Part shown: positions 34,412-44,533 of the stretch, one piece after another
Layout of the letters: each line of letters opens with the position of its first letter
Numbering within the stretch: position 1 is the stretch's first letter
Source of the DNA: Paratinospora sagittata
Lineage: Eukaryota > Streptophyta > Magnoliopsida > Ranunculales > Menispermaceae
DNA: 64,000 nucleotides
Assembly (NCBI GenBank): GCA_035771175.1
Contig: CM069603.1
Location: 16,282,286-16,346,285 of the forward strand
Direction: 5' to 3'
Position numbers and translations under genes: made by a program
The notes under the pieces: model-generated
The model's input: the letters and a program-made list of their open reading frames with translations, nothing else
Databases searched by the model: none
Told to the model about the DNA's origin: nothing

Positions 34412-35775
34412 TGTTGGCCCAAATGTGTCCAAGAGGGGGGTGAATTGGGCAGCTAAGCAGATTATACCTTTCAAAACAAACAATTTACTGATTTGAACAA
34501 AAACAATAAATAACAGTAACTAACAGAAAAATGAACAAAGTGTACACAAATTTAAAGTGGTTCGGCCTTTGCCTACATCCACTACCTAATCTCCCCGACT
34601 AGGATTTTGTCCAAACTAAACTATCAAATCCTCTTATGGGTGAAGATTAAATCGTTACACCTTTCTCAATTTCACGGGCTTGACAACCGTTACATACCTT
34701 GAGCAACACTTGCTCAATCTTAGAGACAGACAATCACTTATTTAAAGAGAATACAAGTTTAAGTATTTGATTCTTTTACCAAGAATCAACAAAATATTTA
34801 CAGAGCAATGATTGAACCTCAGACCGTCACTGATTTCAGCAATGAATGAAAGATAAAACTTAGCTGAAAAGTGAGAGGTTATTGCTCATCTTTCCTTCAA
34901 CAGATTTTGAAAGATATGAGAGTGAAGAACAACTAATCCAGAAGGTGATTATAAATCAGAGTATTTTCAGAAGATTATCAAGAGTTTTTGTAGCAAAAAA
35001 ATGGTTGACTAACTTTCAAAGAGTTTGCTCAAAACAAAACAAAATTTTGTCTGAGTTTCAACAGTTCAAAGAGGTAAATAAAACATGCTCAGATTTTGTT
35101 TCTCAAAAAGTATTTTGGCCTCTATTTGAATTTTAAATCAAACGGTCAAATTGTTTCATCAAAGTGTGTATGTTCAGACTGTTCGATAAAACGTGAAACA
35201 TCTGTACAATCACAAGAATAGGAAGTTTTAGAAGTAACACAAGTTGACAGTCTTTTAAGAATTTCTGACAGTGTCGCATTAGTGTCCTGAAGTACACTAT
35301 TATAAAAAATTAAGGTTTTGCCAATTTGACTAGCCACTACGTATCGTCCTGATCAACCATCAGCGTCCAGAAAGATACTGAAACAGTTTTTCTTGGAATT
35401 TTGATTTTCCAAAACACGATAAAATCAAATCAATACTTGATTTGTTCGGAAAATTGTTCAAATGGTTCATAAATCAATTAAAAATTCTTTGAGTAAAATC
35501 GATAAAAATCATTTTCTTCGAAATCCAATAATTATGATGTGAATGATTTACTGAATCAGGTGACGACTGGCATTCTACAAGCCTAAATCATTTTAAACAA
35601 TATAAAGTAATTCTTGAATAGATTTGATCTTCATCTTGATCACGAACTTCTCATCCTTGTGTTCTTGAGTCAATCTTTCATGCATCATCATGTGTGCAAT
35701 GTTCGTAGTAATATGTATAGGAATGTGGTTTGTAATCATCAAAATATTTTTTCTTATTCAGGACATAAGGGTTAC
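34412..35775 (-). repeat. 5' LTR of copia A
   Basis: Ends (minus) in GGGCCAACA at 34412 and matches 11270-12930. A deletion around 35325 removed about 300 bp relative to the 3' LTR, including most of the AGCGTC motif cluster. Homology stops at GGGTTAC (35775), twelve bases short of the start proposed for the 3' LTR. Confidence 0.75.
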
Positions 35776-36402
35776 GGAAGAGACGTGCACATGTAATATT
35801 AAAAACTGAAGAGACGTGAACTGTTTTAAGAAAAAATTGAAGAGTTTGGTTGGGAAACTGATACAAAAGCACTGATATGTGCAACATTAATATTCATTTC
35901 ATTTCACCATCATTTGATATGTGCGGTATTTGTTTTTTTCATTTTTATGAAATACACTGATATGTCACTAATATGTGAAGTTGACTCCTTACCCCTTTTT
36001 TACTTTCTTTGTTTTTTTTAGTTTATATTTTATTACTTTTGTGATAATTGTTTCAATTTTGCATATATATTATTCTAATTTGGTGGGCATTTATTGATTG
36101 GTTAATATCATAGCAGCTATATTAATAATTAAAGTTTTTTCTAATTAATAATGGGTTGATTTGGATTTTTTTGTTTTATTTTTTTCTTTACTTTATAATT
36201 AATGGGTTGATTGATGTCCACGTGCAACGCACGTGCTGTTCACTCTATTAATAATTAAAAAATTTCTACTAATGGGTCTTTTTTTGCTTTAAAGTTTTTT
36301 GTAATTAATGGGTTTATTTGAATTTTTTGTCTTATTTTTTGCTTTATTTTTTAATTAATGGGTTGATTGTTGTCCACGTGCAACACACGTGCCGTTCACT
36401 AG
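35776..36402 (+). mobile_element. Probable Helitron 3' end in tandem duplicate
   Basis: Two consecutive units of about 150 bp (about 36110-36248 and 36249-36402) end in the same way. Each has a small hairpin, CACGTGCAACGCACGTG (36220-36236) or CACGTGCAACACACGTG (36375-36391), followed by about 8 bases. The second unit ends in CTAG followed by T, matching the CTRR terminus and A/T target of plant Helitrons. I could not find a 5' TC end, so the left border is nominal. No Rep/helicase gene is present. Confidence 0.5.
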
Positions 36403-36676
36403 TATATATATATACACGTATGTATGTATATATTTGGTTTACCTCTATTAATTGAAGTAGTGCCTAGAGTTATAACCTCTATAAGAATAAAAAAGAAAAA
36501 AATATTGGCTAATTATATTAGAGATTAAACCTCTAGTACAAGTAGAAGAAATAAAAGTTCATCTTAAAGTGGAAATAGAAGCTAATTAGAGTTACCAAAC
36601 ATGCCCTTAATAAGCTTTAAAATAAACCTCTATTCATGATCGAGTGTATTAGATTCGAAAAAAAAAAGCTTAATCT
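36403..36676. other. Unclassified AT-rich spacer
   Basis: Starts with a short TA/TG-rich microsatellite (36403-36432). Nothing else is recognisable. Confidence 0.5.
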
Positions 36677-36879
36677 GTGTTTGGTTCATGATTTGAAAAC
36701 TAAAATACAATTCGAAAAGCGAAAATTTGGAAAACAATGTTTTATTGATTTTTGAAAAACAACGTGTTTTCTTTGTAAATTTTGAAAAATTATTTTCAGG
36801 TTTCAACCAACCAAAAACATTTTTTATTATTCCAAATTAATAGATACATAAAATTATATTTTAATCACAAACCAAACAC
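36677..36879. mobile_element. MITE, copy 1
   Basis: Inverted ends GTGTTTGGTTCATGATT and AATCACAAACCAAACAC bound a 203-bp segment. The interior, with TTGAAAAACAACGTGTTTTC, resembles that of the element at 42321. No clear target duplication could be chosen, so the superfamily is open. Confidence 0.65.
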
Positions 36880-37006
36880 AACCTTACTTTCTTACTTATT
36901 AGATTTAGACGGAATTGATATGCTTACTAAAATAGTCTAATTATAATAACAATTCTTTTAGTCTCTAATAAATGCGATGCCAGATGTTAACGTATATGAT
37001 GCAACC

Positions 37007-37490
37007 TATTTCAGCCAAAAATCTCACCCAAAACAAGGGGTGTAGAGCTTGGTCAAAAGACATTGTCAAAGAGATTCATCACAATAAAGGCGGTCGATAA
37101 ACAAGGAGTCCAGACAAGCAACTTTTTATGTGGTCTTAACTTATGGTGAGATGGGCATCCTCGAAGGTGGGAGGTGGGTAGACGACTGCTTTATGTCTAA
37201 ACTCTGTTTATAATAAGAACCTCCATGGATAGGCGAGTTGAAGTATTCGCCTTGGTCCTGATTTCATATCCATCGCACAATCAACATCCTTTAGCTCAAG
37301 GCATACAAACAACTTCCAAAACAATGGTAGCATTGGGAGGTGCCATTGGAGACACTCCGATGCTTAAGTTAGTTTTTGGGGAGAGAAACAATAAATGTAA
37401 AGAGTTGGAGTTTAGAGCATACCCCTTCATTGAAGAGTGATCGTCCTTTTATAATTCTAGGTGGACCTTGTACATTTACAGTTCTTGGAA
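37007..37490 (-). repeat. LTR part (R-U5) of the Tat-like element
   Basis: Matches 40253-40725 in order: the TTTCAGCCAAAAATC start, the ACAAGGGGTGTA block, the GGTCGATAAACAA block and the TATA site (CCTTTTATAATTC at 37445, read on the minus strand). Similarity ends near 37490, at the U3 border. Confidence 0.7.
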
Positions 37491-38221
37491 CACGATATGT
37501 AAAAAGAGGTGGTCAACGCTAATGCATTCATGTTGTGCTATCTCATGGAATAAGACTTGGCATATTCAACAACCTCTTGATGGACGGAGTGGGAAATGTG
37601 AGAAAAGAGCTAAGTTCTAAAGTTGTCTCATTTTGATGAAAATATTATTTTCATTCTAAAGTTGTAAGCAAGGGGAATAGTCTTTGAGCTGACTTTCCAT
37701 AGGCTTTGGTAGCATATATGACTTACTGATGGATCTGTTGCTTGGGGCTTCAAATTCGTAAGGATATATGTCCAAGTTTTGATGTTCCATTAGGTTTATG
37801 TTGCAGGAATTGTTATCAACGTCGCGACAACCTTGTTTGATTCAGGACTTGTTGTTTGGTTGTCCTACTACTATGTGAAGGTGTATGTTTGTCATAAGGT
37901 GCTCTCTTTCTTGGTGTTTCGTCTACATTGATTCATTTTGGACAGATCATTGGTTGCGGACTCCAAATTTTTGATGTCTTACTGGCGTGACGTCTTGCAG
38001 GTTGTAACCTTTGTTGTTTTGGGGTGTGTAGCCTCAATGACTCTCTGTAGTTTTAATAATTGGTTGTGGCCTTTTAAGGACGATCGATCGTAGCTATTTG
38101 TTTGAAAGCATCCACAACCTTATGAAGGCAATCGACTATAGACTTTCGTTTGTAAGCGGTCGTATCATTTTGAAGATGATTGACTGTAGCCTTTTGTTTG
38201 CAGGGGTTTGCAACTTTTTAC

Positions 38222-38888
38222 AACTTTGGGGTGTGTAGTACACGAGTGGCCATAGCCTTTTGCTACTTTAGGGTGTGTAGCGCATGAGTGGTCGTAGCCT
38301 TTTACTATTTTGGGGTATGTAGCACAATATGGTCGTAGCCTTTTGTAACTTTAGGTGTGTGGCACATGATTGGCCATAGTCTTTTGCTACTTTTGGTGTT
38401 GCATGATTGGCCATAGCCTTTTGCTACTTTGGGTGTGTAGCACACAGGTGACGATAGCCTTTGACGGTGTGTAGCACACAGGCGTCGTAGCTTTTGTTAC
38501 TTTGGGGTGTGTTGCTCATAGGTGGCCATAGACTTTGCTACTTTGGGGTGTGTTGCTCACAGGTGGCCATAAACTTTGCTACTTTGGGGTGTGTAGCTCA
38601 CAGGTAACCGGAGCCTTTGCTACTTTGGGGTGTGTAGTGCACAGGTGGCCATAGCCTTTTATCACTTTAGGTGTGTGGTGCATCATTGGTCATAGCCTTC
38701 ACTACTTTGGGGTAGCCTTTTGCCACTTTGGGTGTTTATTGTACGATTGGTCGTAGCCTTTTGCTACTTTAGGGTGTGTAGCACACAGGTGGCCATATCC
38801 TATGGCACTTTGGGTGTGTAGCGTACAAGTGGTCGTAGCCTTTATTACTTTTGGGTGTGTTGCTCACAGGTGCCCCTGGCCTTTTAGG
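38222..38888. repeat. Minisatellite array A, unit about 43 bp, about 15 copies
   Basis: Head-to-tail copies of a unit made of GGTGTGTAGCACACAGGTGG and CCATAGCCTTTTGCTACTTT. Copies differ by 10-30 percent and some are shortened. The left flank 38020-38221 holds older, more diverged copies. Many units contain the hairpin GTGTGTAGCACAC. Confidence 0.85.
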
Positions 38889-39267
38889 GAGCATAACTCA
38901 ACCATAAGAAGTGTGTAGCTCGAGGTGGACCAAAGTCCTTATTGTTGGCTTGGGCGAGTTAAGGACTGAAGTAGCTAAGCTGCTTTCTTGCTTGTTTTTA
39001 GTAGATGATCACTTTGACTTGTCAGATTTTTTCATTCCTCCAAGACTTTGCAGGCATTCTTCCGTAAATTATCACACATAGTGATTGTCATATATCGTAG
39101 CACAAAAAGTGTTAATTTAGAATTTAATGCTTTGATTTATGAAATAAAATACTTATATTTCTAGATAGCCATGAAGAACTTCGAGAAAACTGATTGCGAG
39201 AAAATGGTTTTGAGCATTGCTTCGCTTGTTGTGTCATACATGGTTGGGCTTGCTCCACAAACTCTTA

Positions 39268-39985
39268 TGGTTTGTTTTCTATCGCGTGATCAACTTCATC
39301 GGAAAAGTGTTGTGATGACTTTTTCATATTTTTTTTCCATCTCACGATAAATTCATCAGGAGAGGATCGTGACAATTTCTCAGGATTTATTCTTTATTGT
39401 GCGATCAACTTTGACGGGAGAGGGTCGCGACAACCTCTTAAGGTTTGTTCTTTGTTGCGCGATCTACTTTCTCAAGAGAGGATAGTGACAATCTCTTAGG
39501 ATTTCTTCTCCGCTGTTCTTCGTCTCACGATGAACTTCTTTGGGAGAAGGTTGAGGTGACTTCTTAGGATTTTTTATTTGTTGCGCGATCAACTTCATTT
39601 GGTAGAAGGTCATGACGACCTCTTAAGATTTGTTCTTTGTCGCGTGATCAACTTCATAGTGAGAGGGTTGTGACAACCTTTAAGGATTGTTCACCATCAC
39701 GCGATCAAATTGTTTGGAAGAAGGTTGCGACGACTTCTTAGGTTTTTTTCTTTGTCACGTGATCAACTTCATCAAAAATGGGTCGTGACAACTTTTTAGA
39801 ATTTGTTCTTTGTCGAGCGATCTACTTCATCGGGAGAGGGTAGCGACAACTTTTAAGGATTTGTTCTCCGTCACGCGATCAACTATTTCGGAATAAGGTT
39901 GTGAAGACTTCTTAAGACTTGTTATTTGTCGCGCGATCAAATTCATCGGAAGAGGGTTGTGACGAGTTTTTGGGATTTATTCCAT
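39268..39985. repeat. Minisatellite array B, unit about 61 bp, about 12 copies
   Basis: Head-to-tail copies of a unit made of TTTGTTCTTTGTCGCGCGAT, CAACTTCATCGGGAGAGGGT and TGTGACAACCTCTTAGGA. Two palindromes recur in each unit, TCGCGCGA and GGTTGTGACAACC. Copies are diverged. No frame is open across the array. It lies between the primer-binding site and the interior, in the place of the element's leader. Confidence 0.85.
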
Positions 39986-40231
39986 TATGGCATCCATCGA
40001 CAAATTGGCCTCAAAATCTTCTACCACTATAGTAATTTGAGGGGAAGCCCCTGATCTGGGAGTGGGGTTCACTCACATTGTCGGACTTGGTTGACAATTC
40101 GTACATTTAGTAGCCCATTAGGTATGTCGACCAGGATTGAGATGTACTCTTGCATGTTTCTCAGCTTCTTTTCTAGGTTATGTTATTCGTAGTTTTTACT
40201 CATGTTGATAGGACAACGAACTTGATCAGTT

Positions 40232-40252
40232 GTTTCCCCACATACGACAAAA
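40232..40252 (-). promoter_or_regulatory. Degenerate primer-binding site of the Tat-like element
   Basis: Minus strand TTTTGTCGTATGTGGGGAAAC directly follows the LTR end. It resembles the GGCGCCGTCTGTGGGGA type found in Tat-group elements, with several changes. Confidence 0.5.
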
Positions 40253-40411
40253 TGTTTTAGCCAAAAATCGCACCCGAAACAAGGGGTGTAAAACTTGGCC
40301 AAAAGACTTCGAAAAGATTTTTCACAAGAAAGGCGATCGATAAACAATGACCAGAAAAATAACTTTGATGTGGTCTTTACTTATGGCAAGATAAGCATCC
40401 TTGTTGGGGCC

Positions 40412-40424
40412 GGGGGGGGGGGGG
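40412..40424. repeat. Homopolymer run of 13 G
   Basis: Uninterrupted G run in an LTR where the related copies have no such tract. It is either a real expansion or an assembly artefact. Confidence 0.8.
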
Positions 40425-40678
40425 ATTGCAGACGGTCACTTTCTGTCTAAACTCTACTCATGATAAGAACCTCCATAGATTGGCGAATTGAAGCATTCGC
40501 CTTGGTCCCGATTTCATCTCCGTCGCATGGTTAACATCTTTTCGTTCAAGGCATACAAACAACCTGCAAAACAATAGTGGCACTGGGGTTGCCACCGGAG
40601 ACACTCCGGTACTTAAATTAGTATATAGGGAAAGAAACAATAAGTGTAGAGCATACCCCTTCATTGAAGAATGGTGGT

Positions 40679-40688
40679 CCTTTTATAG
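40679..40688 (-). promoter_or_regulatory. TATA box of Tat-like LTR
   Basis: CTATAAAAGG on the minus strand. It is conserved in the related LTRs at 37445-37455 and 58824-58835, which supports its role. Confidence 0.65.
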
Positions 40689-41200
40689 TTCTAGGTGGAC
40701 CCTGTACATTTTTGGCAATTATTGATTACAAGATAACATTTAAGTTCTTTCCTTATCAAGGATATATGAGTCAACATGTGTCTCAAGATGCATGTCATCA
40801 CGATCAAGTATGCTTTGGGTGGCGCGCGACGGACGTCACACGTTAGTGAATCTTGGCAACGATAAGAGACGAGCCCTCGGCCACACAATCATGGCCGAGG
40901 CAAGTTGTGCCTCGGACGTGGTCAAGCCATGTTTTTCCTCGACCATGGCAAAAGCAAGTTGTGCCTTGGCAACGAGGCAATGATCAAGGCAAGGTGTGAC
41001 TTGGCCTTGGCCCAAGCGTTGTTCCCAGCCGCGACTGAGGAAACTCTCTTGGTTGTGGCCGAGAGCTTCTTCTTCATTTTATTCCCTTGGTTCTTTTTGT
41101 TACATTTGGGCCCATGTCGGGATTTCTCTTCGGGCGTCCCAGTCCTGATAGAACTATGTTTATGAGTTGGAGTTAGTTCAATTTTGGGTGTAACATAACC

Positions 41201-41939
41201 TTTTTCTAATTGCATTCATTCTTAACTGATTCTCAATGTTTGGTAGGATTGTTAATGTTTAGTTGATCTAGTAAACAAATCTTGCCCTTAACCTTGCACA
41301 ATCATTGATTTAACTTAGCAAATTTTGACTCTAACTGATGATTTTCTTGCTCTTTTCTTTTAAGCATTGTTGGAGAACTAAATAAAGTGTGAAAGACTTG
41401 TTAATTTGCATCATCTTTCAATGGTTGGAAGTTCATGTTGTGGAGAGAGATCTTGGTGTAGCTAACAAGTTTGCTTTGCAAGATTGTTTGGGAAAAAAAT
41501 CGTTGATACCTCATTGTTAGTCATTAATAAAGTCTTTTCCCAACTTCATAGGATTAGCTATAGTAATTAGTTGTCTATCTTACTTTTAATAAAGGCTAAT
41601 CAACATAGTGTTTATACATTGTATATAATAAATATAAAACAAACCTGTGATCCATACGAACATGTAGAATGCACAAGATGATTTTAAATTGAGATTTCAA
41701 AATTTCCTTTTATTTATTTATTTATTATAAGAAAGAAAGGGCCTATTAATAAATGAAAGGAAACATTATAAAACCCAACAAGCAAAAAATAGGACCTTGG
41801 GAACAAGTCCCTACTTTTTTTACCGTCAACTTAAAAAAAAAGAAAATGATGAGTTGAGAAATTTATAAAACTTTTATTCTATAATATTTACAATGGACTT
41901 AAAAGATATATTAGACATATCACTTAAACGACCCATGGG
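41201..41939. other. Unclassified AT-rich region
   Basis: No element ends, RNA gene or coding sequence recognised. A TTTA repeat lies near 41709-41727. Confidence 0.4.
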
Positions 41940-42130
41940 CCAAAGGAGATTTGACGAACAAGATAATAATGGCATTGTTATTAAGTGGGAGACCATGCCA
42001 AGTCCCAAAACCCCAATAAGGCCACAACTACTCCCTACCCCCAACCTATTTTGAGGTTAAGATTCAAACTTGGACCTCTTTGATATGGGAAGATGTCTCT
42101 TACCAATCAAGCTAGTGAATGTTGGGGCAC
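41940..42130 (-). mobile_element. tRNA-derived SINE-like element 1
   Basis: The minus strand contains an A-box-like TAGCTTGATTGGTAAGAG (42097-42114) and, 25 bp on, a B-box-like AAGTTTGAATCTT (42059-42071), close to the RNA polymerase III promoter boxes of tRNA genes. The rest is unlike a tRNA, so a SINE head is the best call. I see no clear target duplication or tail, and the borders are approximate. Confidence 0.55.
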
Positions 42131-42320
42131 AAAATATAGAAGAACTAAAAAATCACTAACAAGACATAGGGATAATTGAAACTCAAGGCGGATTAATTAG
42201 TTTATTTGTGACATTGAATGCACACCCATCTGGAAAACAACCTTCAGTTTTTAAACAATCCTAGAGCAGCAAAAACAAGGCCTTCTATGGGGATTCAATC
42301 TTCTGTTAATTCATTTCACT

Positions 42321-42444
42321 AAGGCTATATTTGGTTTGTGATCCAAAAACAAGAATACAATAAGAAAAAGAAAAAAAATTCAAAAAATGGCATTTTATCA
42401 TTTTTCAAAAACAACTTGTTTTCTCAACAAACCAAACAAGGCCT
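42321..42444. mobile_element. MITE, copy 2
   Basis: Begins AAGGCTATATTTGGTTTGTG and ends AACAAACCAAACAAGGCCTA, an inverted pair. The interior (TTTTTCAAAAACAACTTGTT) matches the MITE at 36677. At 124 bp it is an internally shortened copy. Confidence 0.6.
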
Positions 42445-42619
42445 AACTAAGAGTAGTGAGTCACTACTTTTTTTTTATTTCTTTTCTTTGCTACCAGAAA
42501 GGAGTGTTTTCAACTTTAGAACAGGGATGTTTGCAAAAAAAAGGTCATGTGTATAGAACAATTTACCAAGACATTTTATGTAAAACTAGTTTGTTAAAAT
42601 ATTCAAAGACTTTTTTCTA

Positions 42620-42790
42620 AATGACGAATTAGAATAAAATGCATTGACGTGCACACATGTCGACTAGTTTCTAGAGTACAATACCCCAGTCCCCAAGAAC
42701 GATACCCATTTATGTCCAGGGACTCAAACTTGGTTTCTTCTAGGACCAACAAGCAAGTCCTCATTCGAGCTATTCTCGTGTGGGTGTAGT
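42620..42790 (-). mobile_element. tRNA-derived SINE-like element 2
   Basis: The minus strand has TAGCTCGAATGAGG (42759-42772, A-box-like) and, 27 bp later, AAGTTTGAGTCCC (42719-42731, B-box-like). Layout and the shared CCAAGTTTGARTC box tie it to the element at 41940-42130. Borders are approximate. Confidence 0.45.
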
Positions 42791-43329
42791 GGGCACTTTG
42801 GAGCTACAGTTTAAGGAGTTCCCGACGTTTCAACCATATAGCCCTAAAAAAGACCAAAAAGTGTTTCGATATATATATTGGGTAGAATGTTGGAAGCATG
42901 GGACTAAAACAACAGTCCTACATAAAAAAGTAAAGAGTTCATCATTCAAGAAATAAGGTCCATATCCTCCCTTTGCATACTGAGGCTTTTTAGGTTAAAA
43001 TCTTACGCCTAAACTCAATAGTGAGCATAGAGGTAATTAAATGGGGACAATATTAGTGTAATTAAAAGCGAATAAAAGACGCATTCAAGGTGAGAGAAAC
43101 TCATAAAGCGTGAGACGTAGGGCGCAAGGCGAGGCACATGTCTAAGTCATCCAAGACGCACTAAAACATAACAAATTATATATACGTTTCAATTTGTATA
43201 TACACCAAACTATGAATAATTTTAAGGAAAAAAAAACAAAGGTCAAATATTAATTAAGTAAACACATATTGATTCCATGAGTCACACGTTATATTGTCTA
43301 ATTATAACAACAATTTAGAAGTTACAAAT
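42791..43329. other. Unclassified region
   Basis: AT-rich, with a short 'gcgtgagacgtagggcgcaaggcgaggc' like GC-richer patch near 43107-43135. No ORF or element end recognised. Confidence 0.4.
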
Positions 43330-44533
43330 CAAAATTTCAATGTCTAAAATCTTAATTATAACTAAACTTCCAAGGAGTTCATTCATCCTCTGTAAGGAAT
43401 TCTTCTTATTCTTCTTGTTCTTCTGCACATCACCATCACCATCACTTGAACAATTTTCCTCAAGTATGTTGGCATCTTCTTTTTCGGTATTCATTAAAAT
43501 CATCTTGTCACAATTCTTCTTCCTCTCATTCTTCTTCGTTTATTTCTAATTCTTCATCCTCATTGTCTGTTGTTGCATCCCTTAAATTCATTAGAGACTT
43601 CCCCTTTCTTAATCTATTGGTAGCGACACTTCTTGAAGGCGAATGTTGTGAAGAGATCAACGTTTACCTCTTGACGATTGTCCAACTCCAGTAGCCCTTT
43701 CAACATCACGTACCCTAGTAAGAGAATCACTTTTAGTTACCAAGTTACTTGATGCATTATCATCTAAAACAAGTCGACCAACCACTCGCAAGATTCATCA
43801 ATATTGGGTAATGAGTCTGGGTCAATTGTATCCTTGTTGTTGAACCACTTCTACAGCACTTGGTAGTACTTCCCAAAAACCAAATCATTGAGCCTTTATT
43901 GCTCCAATCTATTTCTTTTATTGGTATGAATCTATTAATTTGATCAAAAAGTCAATTATAAAAATTAAGAAAGTAAGCAAAAATTAACAAAATACAAAAC
44001 ATAATTACATTTGAAACTTATTTATTTGAACTTACATGCTCAAATATACTCCAATTACGCTCACAATCACATGCACTACATGTTAGCAAGGCTGAGAATT
44101 TGTATTGCCAATTGCCTTTAGTTTGGAGCTGACTAGCCAAAACTTCTCCACCACTCAGCTACATATAAGATCAAGATATATTGGAAATTGAAAAATAATG
44201 AGTTCAAAAACAAACTATATAATCAATTAATCATTAATTATAAAGTCATAATATTGTTAAAAAAAACTCAAATAAAATACCAACAACGGGACTTGAGAGT
44301 TAGATGTGAAATTGCCACCTCTATGGAAAACATTATGACTGAATCCCTACAGAGAGGTATCTCCTCAATAATCTTATTATGTGTAAACTTGTCAAGTACA
44401 AGTCTTTGGATGCTATATTATAATCCTCCAGCAATTTCTTGGTCATTATCTACGTGTGGATTTGCATAAAAAGCCATGGCTTTTAATGAGACCCCGTTGT
44501 ATGTGAAGGCCCGAGAAATTGGTAGACCTACCG

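Larger units (their letters stand above)
11270..35775 (-). mobile_element. SIRE/Maximus-like Ty1/copia element (copia A), broken by insertions
   Basis: The two ends are near-matching LTRs (34412-35775 and 11270-12941). A primer-binding site adjoins the first and a polypurine tract the second. Gag pieces lie at 32785-34237, reverse transcriptase pieces at 21278-22599 and the RNase H tail at 13131-13581, all on the minus strand and in the copia order. Protein pieces such as FEMSMMGELTYFLGLQIKQ are typical of the SIRE lineage. Flanks GGTAG (11265-11269) and GGAAG (35776-35780) could be an old 5-bp duplication. It was split by an Athila-like element, an Athila fragment and copia B, so the span includes much foreign sequence. 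Confidence 0.8.
37007..41195 (-). mobile_element. Non-coding Tat-like Ty3/gypsy element with two minisatellite arrays
   Basis: A 943-bp LTR lies at 40253-41195 (minus strand start TGTTACACCC, end GGCTAAAACA). A degenerate primer-binding site follows, and a related LTR part (37007-37490) stands at the other end. Flanks CAACC (37002-37006) and TAACC (41196-41200) are a 5-bp duplication with one mismatch. The 2.8 kb between has no protein-coding frame; two tandem arrays fill half of it. The primer-binding type and LTR style suggest the Tat group. The 3' LTR appears to lack its U3 half. It must have moved, if at all, with proteins from another element. Confidence 0.65.
40253..41195 (-). repeat. 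5' LTR of the Tat-like element
   Basis: Minus strand from TGTTACACCC (41195) to GGCTAAAACA (40253). The U3 part is GC-richer and contains CCGAGGCA/TGCCTCGG as an 8-bp stem (40895-40915) and repeats of a GGCAAGTTGTGCCT type motif (40860-41010). A TATA box, CTATAAAAGG, lies at 40679-40688 (minus). A run of 13 G at 40412-40424 interrupts the U5 part. Confidence 0.75.

Noticed and set aside
35776..36402. An inverted-repeat DNA transposon
   Set aside because: The two similar segments are direct, not inverted, repeats; only the small hairpins are palindromic.
38222..39985. Possible CRISPR-like array
   Set aside because: Units are diverged head-to-tail minisatellites without unique spacers, and the context is a plant LTR element.
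41940..42130. A tRNA gene
   Set aside because: A- and B-box-like sequences are present, but the spacing is too short and no cloverleaf with an acceptor stem could be formed by eye.
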